From Oribacterium sp. UBA5894 (GTDB lineage Bacteria > Bacillota > Clostridia > Lachnospirales > Lachnospiraceae), in NCBI GenBank assembly GCA_002431355.1, contig DJEQ01000110.1:1-18696 (forward strand): a DNA stretch of 18,696 nt, read 5' to 3'. The position numbers and the translations under genes are program-made. The notes under the pieces were generated by a model. It was given only the letters and a program-made list of their open reading frames with translations, was not told where the DNA came from and searched no databases. Position 1 is the stretch's first letter. The number at the start of each line of letters is the position of its first letter. Positions 13,765 through 18,696 of this stretch are shown here, in pieces.

Positions 13765-14688
13765 ATGAAAAAAACAGCATTGGTAATTATGGCGGCAGGC
13801 TTAGGCTCCCGCTTCGGCGGTGGCATCAAGCAGCTCGCAAAGCTTGGGCCAAGTGGCGAGATCATCATGGACTATTCGATTCACGATGCACTCGAGGCTG
13901 GCTTCGATGAAATTGTCTTCATTATCCGAAAGGATATCGAGAAGGACTTCCGTGAGATTATCGGGAACCGCATCGAGAAGATTGCGAAGTGCAAGTATGC
14001 CTTCCAGGAGCTGGACAAGCTGCCAGAGGGCTACAGCGTACCAGAGGGAAGAACGAAGCCGTGGGGTACGGCGCATGCACTGATTCAGGTGCGCGAGCTC
14101 ATTGACTGCCCATTTGCCGTGATCAATGCCGACGACTTCTATGGCCGTGAGGGCTTCAAGCTGATTCATGACTATCTGGTAAATACCATGGATGAGAACG
14201 CACCGGTCTTCGATATGTGCATGGCTGGCTATATCGTGGGCAATACCCTGTCTGACCATGGTACGGTGAACCGTGGCGTCTGTGTGATGGGCGAGGGAGG
14301 ATACCTTCACGAGATCGATGAAACCTATGACATCGCGAAGCAGGCCGATGGACGTCTCATGGGCAAGGATGGTGACGGTAAGGATGTCGAGGTCGATGGC
14401 AGCGCCATCGTTTCCATGAATATGTTTGGTCTTCCAGAGAAGTATCTGGATGTACTGATTGAAAATTTCCCGTCCTGGCTCGATGCGCATGGACAGGAGC
14501 TGAAGAGCGAGTATCTTCTTCCGTCGGAGATTTCGAAGCTGATGCTCGAAGGCAAGGCAACGGTGAAGGTACTGAAGGACCATGACAAGTGGTTTGGTGT
14601 CACCTATGCCGAGGACAAGGAAGCTGTGGAGAAATCCTTGCAGGAGCTCGTTCAACAGGGCGTTTATCCGGAAAACTTATATGCGTAA
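13765..14688 (+). CDS. NDP-sugar-type nucleotidyltransferase
   Basis: A 307-residue cytosolic enzyme of the nucleotidyltransferase superfamily that includes glucose-1-phosphate uridylyl- and thymidylyltransferases. The N-terminus has AAGLGSRFGGGIKQL (10-24), the GxGxR nucleotide-binding loop followed by the conserved lysine region. PWGTAHAL provides the base-contacting GT region and VINADDFYG the metal-binding aspartate. Such enzymes join a sugar-1-phosphate or a phosphocholine-like compound to a nucleotide for cell-surface polymer synthesis; the substrate is not readable here. GGGAGGAAAT precedes the ATG. The operon neighbours (wall-binding protein, glucokinase) fit activation of a sugar for the envelope. 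Confidence 0.85.
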   Translation: MKKTALVIMAAGLGSRFGGGIKQLAKLGPSGEIIMDYSIHDALEAGFDEIVFIIRKDIEKDFREIIGNRIEKIAKCKYAFQELDKLPEGYSVPEGRTKPWGTAHALIQVRELIDCPFAVINADDFYGREGFKLIHDYLVNTMDENAPVFDMCMAGYIVGNTLSDHGTVNRGVCVMGEGGYLHEIDETYDIAKQADGRLMGKDGDGKDVEVDGSAIVSMNMFGLPEKYLDVLIENFPSWLDAHGQELKSEYLLPSEISKLMLEGKATVKVLKDHDKWFGVTYAEDKEAVEKSLQELVQQGVYPENLYA

Positions 14689-14697
14689 TCGATAATA

Positions 14698-14779
14698 CGA
14701 GATGCAGGGAGAATACGCAACGCTTCGGAGGCGTTGACGCTCTGCACGGAAACAGGCGCGTGTTGCCGCTTGCATCTCG
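14698..14779 (+). ncRNA. Candidate structured RNA element inside the operon
   Basis: CGAGATGCA (14698-14706) and TGCATCTCG (14771-14779) are exact reverse complements and would close a stem around about 64 bases. Inside, CAACGC pairs with GCGTTG around TTCGGAG (about 14718-14736), and a second small hairpin is possible near 14750-14766 (AACA/TGTT). The result would be a three-way junction ending 5 bases before the AGGAG ribosome binding site of the next gene. No known riboswitch class is recognised. It could also be a processing or stability element between cistrons. Confidence 0.45.
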
Positions 14780-14800
14780 AATACAGGAGCAGTGCCCTTT

Positions 14801-16087
14801 ATGGCTGATATTGAGAGAGAAAATCGAAAACAGGAGCTGCGTCGTCGCGTGGTTGACACGAAGGAGCTGATGGAACAGTCCGAGGCGCAGGATCAGTCGG
14901 AGGAGAAGCGGGGACGGAAGCGTCGCCGCCTCCTTGTTTTTCTTCTGGTGATGCTGGTGGTTCTGGTGCTCGGGGGTGGGGCCCTTTATATGGCGATCCG
15001 TCCCTATACGGGCTTCAGCCAGAACTGGCGAAACGACGATACAGGCGCCGATGGGAGCATCGAATCGGACTATGAGGACTATGAAATCTTCGGGGACGGC
15101 TTTCTGAAGGTGACCCGGGATGGTGCGACGTACATCGATGCATCGGGAAAAACCATCTGGAACCAGTCCTATGAGATGAGCCGTCCCTATGTTTCCGTCA
15201 ATGGCGATTACTGTGCGATTGCAGATCAGGACAAGACCTCGATCTACATCATGAACAAGTCGGGAACGACGGGACAGGCCGAGACGAACCTGCCGATTAC
15301 GAAGGTATCCGTGGCGGCCACGGGCGTGACCTATGCGCTGCTCGAGGATTCCAAGGCAAGCTATATCACCGTCTTTTCCAAGGAGGGAGCGGCTCTCGAT
15401 ATTTCCATCAAGTCGGTTCTGGATGGCGATGGTTATCCTGTAGACATTTCGGTTTCTCCCGATGGTACGGAGCTGATGGCTTCCTTTGCCTATCTCGAGA
15501 ATGGTACGCTGCAGAACAAGGTCATTTTCTACAATCTGAGCGAGATCGGTCAGAATGCAGGCAGCAACCGTGTCGTGGGTGGCTTTACCGATGATTTCAG
15601 CGGTCACCTTACGGGACGCGTGCATTTTTCGGATGATACGCATGCGCAGGCCTTCTATGATGGCGGCATTGCCTTCTTCAGTACGAAGGTGCTGACAAGC
15701 CCGGAGCTTGTACAGAAGGTGGAAATCGACCAGACGATTCAGGCCATCTGCTATGCGGACGACTACATTGGCGTGATTACGGACAGCAGCGATACGGAAG
15801 GCTCGTCGGCGCCGTATCAGCTGACCGTCTATAAGCTGAACGGACAGACCGTGTTCTCAACGCCATTTCAGCTGAATTATACAGGCTTCGATATCGATCA
15901 GAAGAAGGTTCTGATTTATAACGATACAACGCTCCAGGTCTATGACATGAGCGGAACATGCAAGTACAGTGGAAATATGGATACCTCGATGACGAAGGTA
16001 CGTGTGGCACGTGGCTTCCAGACTCCACTGGGACTGAATCTGCTCATCGGCAGTACCGGTGCGATCGAATCAGTAAAACTGAAGTAA
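14801..16087 (+). CDS. DUF5711-like membrane-anchored beta-propeller protein
   Basis: A 428-residue protein: a charged cytoplasmic N-terminus (1-43, many Arg/Lys/Glu), one transmembrane helix (about 44-66) and a large outside domain (about 70-428). That domain consists of short beta-strand repeats (FGDGFLKVTRDGATYIDASG, YCAIADQDKTSIYIMNKSG, DISVSPDGTELMASFAYLEN), the look of a WD40/YVTN-like propeller. I believe it matches DUF5711, a family of Clostridia with no known function. AGGAG lies 11 bases before the ATG; a GTG at 14792 would be too close to it. It lies 10 bases before the glucokinase gene and in the same operon as the histidine kinase, so a sensing or envelope-scaffold role is possible but unproven. 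Confidence 0.75.
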   Translation: MADIERENRKQELRRRVVDTKELMEQSEAQDQSEEKRGRKRRRLLVFLLVMLVVLVLGGGALYMAIRPYTGFSQNWRNDDTGADGSIESDYEDYEIFGDGFLKVTRDGATYIDASGKTIWNQSYEMSRPYVSVNGDYCAIADQDKTSIYIMNKSGTTGQAETNLPITKVSVAATGVTYALLEDSKASYITVFSKEGAALDISIKSVLDGDGYPVDISVSPDGTELMASFAYLENGTLQNKVIFYNLSEIGQNAGSNRVVGGFTDDFSGHLTGRVHFSDDTHAQAFYDGGIAFFSTKVLTSPELVQKVEIDQTIQAICYADDYIGVITDSSDTEGSSAPYQLTVYKLNGQTVFSTPFQLNYTGFDIDQKKVLIYNDTTLQVYDMSGTCKYSGNMDTSMTKVRVARGFQTPLGLNLLIGSTGAIESVKLK

Positions 16088-16097
16088 GGGGGTTCAT

Positions 16098-17048
16098 ATG
16101 AAACAGTATTGTGCAGGCGTTGACGTAGGCGGTACGAGTGTAAAGTGCGGTATTTTCACCACGGAGGGTGTACTGCTCGAAAAGTGGGAGGTGCCGACCC
16201 GGAAGGAAGAGGATGGAAAGTACATCCTTCCGGATGTGGCGGATGCGCTGAAGCAGCATCTTCGGGAGAAGGGCATCGCGCTGAGTGAGCTCGAGGGCAT
16301 CGGCATCGGTGTGCCGGGACCGGTGGAGCCGAACGGCTATGTCCACATCTGCGTGAACCTCGGATGGCATGATCACTGGCCGGCAAAGGAGATGCAGGAG
16401 CTCATGGGCGGGGAGATTCACTGTGCGGTCGGAAACGATGCCAATGTCGCCGCCCTCGGCGAGATGTGGCAGGGTGGCGGTAAAGGCCACGAGAATCTTC
16501 TGATGGTGACGCTCGGCACCGGTGTCGGCGGTGGTCTCATCGTGGATGGACATATCCTGGCCGGTGTGCATGGAGCCGGAGCGGAAATCGGCCATATTCA
16601 TGTACGCGAGGGAGAGCCGGAGGCCTGCAACTGTGGCGGTCATGGCTGTCTCGAGCAGGTGGCCAGCGCAACCGGCATTGTACGGGAGGCCAGACGGAAT
16701 CTTCTGGCGAGCAGTGAGGACTCCGCCATGCGCAGCTTCGGCGATGCGCTCAGTGCACGGGATGTATGTGACTGTGCAAAAGCCGGCGATGCCCTCGCAC
16801 GGAAGACCCTCGAGACAAGTATGCATTATCTCGGACTCGTCATGGCCACCGTGTCCATGGTGGCAGACCCGGAGGTGTTTGTCATCGGCGGAGGCGTGTC
16901 GAAGGCAGGAAGCTTTCTCATTGACCTCGTAAAGAAGCAGTATGAAGCCCTGACCCCACTTCTCACAAAGAAGGCCGACATCGTGCTGGCAACCCTCGGA
17001 AATGATGCGGGCATCTATGGCAGCGCGAAGCTCGTACTCGCACAGTAA
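16098..17048 (+). CDS. ROK-family glucokinase
   Basis: A 316-residue cytosolic sugar kinase of the ROK family, probably glucokinase, making glucose-6-phosphate from glucose and ATP. Seen: the phosphate-1 loop DVGGTSVKCG (9-18), catalytic Asp114 in VGNDANVAALGE, the adenosine/phosphate-2 loop LGTGVGGGLI (139-148), and the zinc cluster His166 in EIGHIHV with CNCGGHGC (Cys177, Cys179, Cys184). A helix-turn-helix is absent, so it is a kinase and not a ROK repressor. AGGGGG before the ATG overlaps the stop of the DUF5711-like gene. Substrate specificity (glucose, N-acetylmannosamine or other hexose) is inferred only from similarity to GlcK of Firmicutes. Confidence 0.9.
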   Translation: MKQYCAGVDVGGTSVKCGIFTTEGVLLEKWEVPTRKEEDGKYILPDVADALKQHLREKGIALSELEGIGIGVPGPVEPNGYVHICVNLGWHDHWPAKEMQELMGGEIHCAVGNDANVAALGEMWQGGGKGHENLLMVTLGTGVGGGLIVDGHILAGVHGAGAEIGHIHVREGEPEACNCGGHGCLEQVASATGIVREARRNLLASSEDSAMRSFGDALSARDVCDCAKAGDALARKTLETSMHYLGLVMATVSMVADPEVFVIGGGVSKAGSFLIDLVKKQYEALTPLLTKKADIVLATLGNDAGIYGSAKLVLAQ

Positions 17049-17062
17049 AGCGGCAGAATCGG

Positions 17063-18481
17063 ATGAAGCGATCTCTTTTTGTGAAATTTATCCTGGCCTA
17101 TATCGTCTTCGGTGTACTGGGCTTTATGGTGGTAGCGATTCTGTCCTCTGGGCTCACGTATCGCTACCTGGTGGGAAAGCAGGCAAATAGCCTTTACAGT
17201 GAGGCCACCCTTATTTCCTCCACCTACTCAGAGAATGGGAATCTCAGTCTCAGCACGGAAGCGGTGCGGCAGCAGATGGAGGCGGTGTCCACCTTCCTTG
17301 ACGTGGATATCTGGCTTGTGGATCGAAATGGCAGGGTGCTCAGCGATTCAGCAGATGACCAGCATAAGGATGCCGAGATCCCGGACTTTGACAGTACGAT
17401 GACTGGCATGCGGTACATGCTTGGAAGCTATCATGAGATGTTTTCTTCCGATGTACTGTCTGTGATGGCCCCTGTGACGCGTGGCTATACCACGGGGGGC
17501 TATGTTCTGATTCATCAGCCGGTGGATGGCATCGTAACGACGCAGAACGAGATTCTGAACATTGTCTATATCACGGCACTGATTCTGTTCGTTCTTTCAC
17601 TTCTTATTCTGGCGGTCTTCTATGTGATCGTCTATCGTCCGCTGAAGCGGATCACAGAGGGCGCGACGAAGTATGCGGCCGGAGATTATCACTATAAGAT
17701 TGAGGCACACAGTTCGGATGAGATGGGCTATCTTGCGGAGACGCTGAACTTCATGTCAGATGAAATTTCGAAGTCCGATGATTATCAGAAGCAGTTTATC
17801 GCGAACGTCAGTCACGATTTCCGTTCTCCCCTCACTTCCATCAAGGGCTATCTGGAGGCGATTCTCGATGGCACGATTCCGAAGGAGCTGGAGGCGAAGT
17901 ATCTGACGCGGCTGATTTCTGAAACCGATCGACTCACGAAGCTCACACAATCCATGCTGAGTCTTGGAACGCTCGATAAGAAGGGCTTTCTCAGCCGTTC
18001 GAATTTTGATGTCAATCGTGTGATTCGGGATGTCTGTGCAAGCTTCGAGATGACCTGCCAGAAGAAGGGCATCGTTTTCGAGCTGACCTTCGCGGAGAAG
18101 AAGGAAATGGTTTATGCGGATTACAGTAAGATCCAGCAGGTGCTGTACAATCTGGTGGACAATGCACTGAAGTTCAGTAATTCGAATTCCTCCATCGCGA
18201 TTCGGACGGGCCTCCGAGGCACGAAGGTCTTTGTTTCTGTAAAGGACACCGGCATCGGCATCCCGAAGCAGGACATCGCGAAGATCTGGGATCGCTTTTA
18301 TAAGGCGGACCAGTCCCGCGGCAAGGACAAGCACGGCACCGGCCTCGGCCTCAGCATCGTGAAGTCCATCATTACCGCGCATGGTGAGAACATCGACTGT
18401 GTGTCGACGGAAGGCGTCGGCACCGAATTTACGTTTACACTGCCACCGGCGAATTACGGCGAAACGGCCGACATCGGTTGA
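17063..18481 (+). CDS. Sensor histidine kinase (two-component system)
   Basis: A 472-residue membrane sensor kinase. TM1 is at about 7-31, an extracytoplasmic sensor domain at about 35-165, TM2 at about 168-191, HAMP at about 192-243, HisKA with phospho-acceptor His251 in IANVSHDFRSPLTS, and HATPase_c with the N-box NLVDNALKFS (Asn367), G1 DTGIGIP (395-401), the F-box and G2 GTGLGLS (425-431). It is a complete, probably active kinase of the PhoR/VicK-like class. The start lies 14 bases after the glucokinase stop with only a weak ribosome binding site (CGG...CGG), so translation may be coupled. A response regulator gene usually adjoins such kinases but none is seen upstream or in the 215 bases downstream. 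Confidence 0.93.
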   Translation: MKRSLFVKFILAYIVFGVLGFMVVAILSSGLTYRYLVGKQANSLYSEATLISSTYSENGNLSLSTEAVRQQMEAVSTFLDVDIWLVDRNGRVLSDSADDQHKDAEIPDFDSTMTGMRYMLGSYHEMFSSDVLSVMAPVTRGYTTGGYVLIHQPVDGIVTTQNEILNIVYITALILFVLSLLILAVFYVIVYRPLKRITEGATKYAAGDYHYKIEAHSSDEMGYLAETLNFMSDEISKSDDYQKQFIANVSHDFRSPLTSIKGYLEAILDGTIPKELEAKYLTRLISETDRLTKLTQSMLSLGTLDKKGFLSRSNFDVNRVIRDVCASFEMTCQKKGIVFELTFAEKKEMVYADYSKIQQVLYNLVDNALKFSNSNSSIAIRTGLRGTKVFVSVKDTGIGIPKQDIAKIWDRFYKADQSRGKDKHGTGLGLSIVKSIITAHGENIDCVSTEGVGTEFTFTLPPANYGETADIG

Positions 18482-18696
18482 GCCCCGCCCCTGTAAGGCG
18501 GCCTTGTAGAAAAATAACGAGGGCGACCGGTGCGCTGTTGTTTGTGCCGCTTCTGTGAGACGGTCTTGCCAATTACCGGAGCATGTGAATATGCGTTTCG
18601 GCGATTTTTGTGGCGGGTGGCCCTCGGAACGAATACGCCGAGGACGTAAAAAATCAAAATCGAGTCCCTTAGAAAGCACTTGGAGTAATTTTTCCT
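18482..18696. other. Gene-free right end of the window
   Basis: No gene or convincing terminator is seen. A nested inverted repeat lies at 18603-18655: GATTTTT with AAAAATC outside, CCTCGG (18622-18627) with CCGAGG (18638-18643) inside. The word GGCCCTCGGAA also appears in the GC-rich segment before ecfT (near 3057-3067). The next gene is outside the window. Confidence 0.5.

Noticed and set aside
12590..13780. 396-codon minus-strand frame opposite the cell-wall-binding protein
   Set aside because: No family resemblance; the plus-strand gene has a signal peptide, AAAGGAGG and wall-binding repeats.
16098..17048. ROK transcriptional repressor such as NagC or XylR
   Set aside because: The protein starts directly with the ATP-binding loop and lacks the N-terminal helix-turn-helix.

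Overview
The window looks like an ordinary chromosomal stretch of a moderately GC-rich member of the Bacillota, most likely a Clostridia/Lachnospiraceae-type bacterium. Support: strong AGGAGG-type ribosome binding sites, an ECF-type vitamin/nucleobase importer, choline-binding-like cell-wall repeats, a DUF5711-like protein, a YkuD L,D-transpeptidase and sigma-A promoters of the TTGaaa-N17-TAcAAT kind. The species cannot be named from the sequence. I count 14 protein genes and see no rRNA, tRNA, CRISPR array, transposase or phage gene.

Region 1 (1-341) is AT-rich and gene-free, with three regularly spaced TATATAC-N21-GTATATA dyads. Region 2 (342-4013, minus strand) is an ECF importer: S component, then EcfT, then one polypeptide carrying both ATPase domains. 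Its ATP sites look asymmetric (one degenerate, one consensus). Between S and T lie a promoter, two copies of a 17-bp dyad, and a GC-rich hairpin-bearing segment flanked by an exact 15-bp direct repeat, as if inserted between promoter and ribosome binding site. Region 3 (4014-6553, plus strand) starts with a divergent cysteine hydrolase of the isochorismatase superfamily, preceded by a duplicated dyad, followed by a MATE exporter and a strong terminator. Together regions 2 and 3 suggest an import-and-hydrolysis module for a small nitrogenous metabolite; the substrate is unknown.

Region 4 (6554-9120, plus strand) has a DAACS-type sodium:amino/dicarboxylic acid symporter behind a palindrome-rich promoter and a structured leader, then an alpha/beta hydrolase, then two hairpins ending convergent transcription. 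Region 5 (9149-10288, minus strand) is a secreted L,D-transpeptidase with an Ala/Gln-rich N-terminal part, its promoter overlapped by one arm of a 12-bp inverted repeat. Region 6 (10544-12224, plus strand) is a two-gene HIT hydrolase / threonine-aldolase-like operon with a textbook terminator.

Region 7 (12225-12571) carries three tandem 52-bp units, each able to form a hairpin, and then a strong promoter. That promoter begins region 8, a five-gene plus-strand envelope/sugar operon: secreted cell-wall-binding protein, NDP-sugar-type nucleotidyltransferase, DUF5711-like membrane protein, ROK glucokinase and a sensor histidine kinase. No response regulator gene is visible. An approximately 80-nt structured RNA candidate lies between the nucleotidyltransferase and the DUF5711-like gene.

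The genes belong to known families. The less ordinary material is intergenic: several repeated or dyad-rich segments sit exactly at promoters and leaders.
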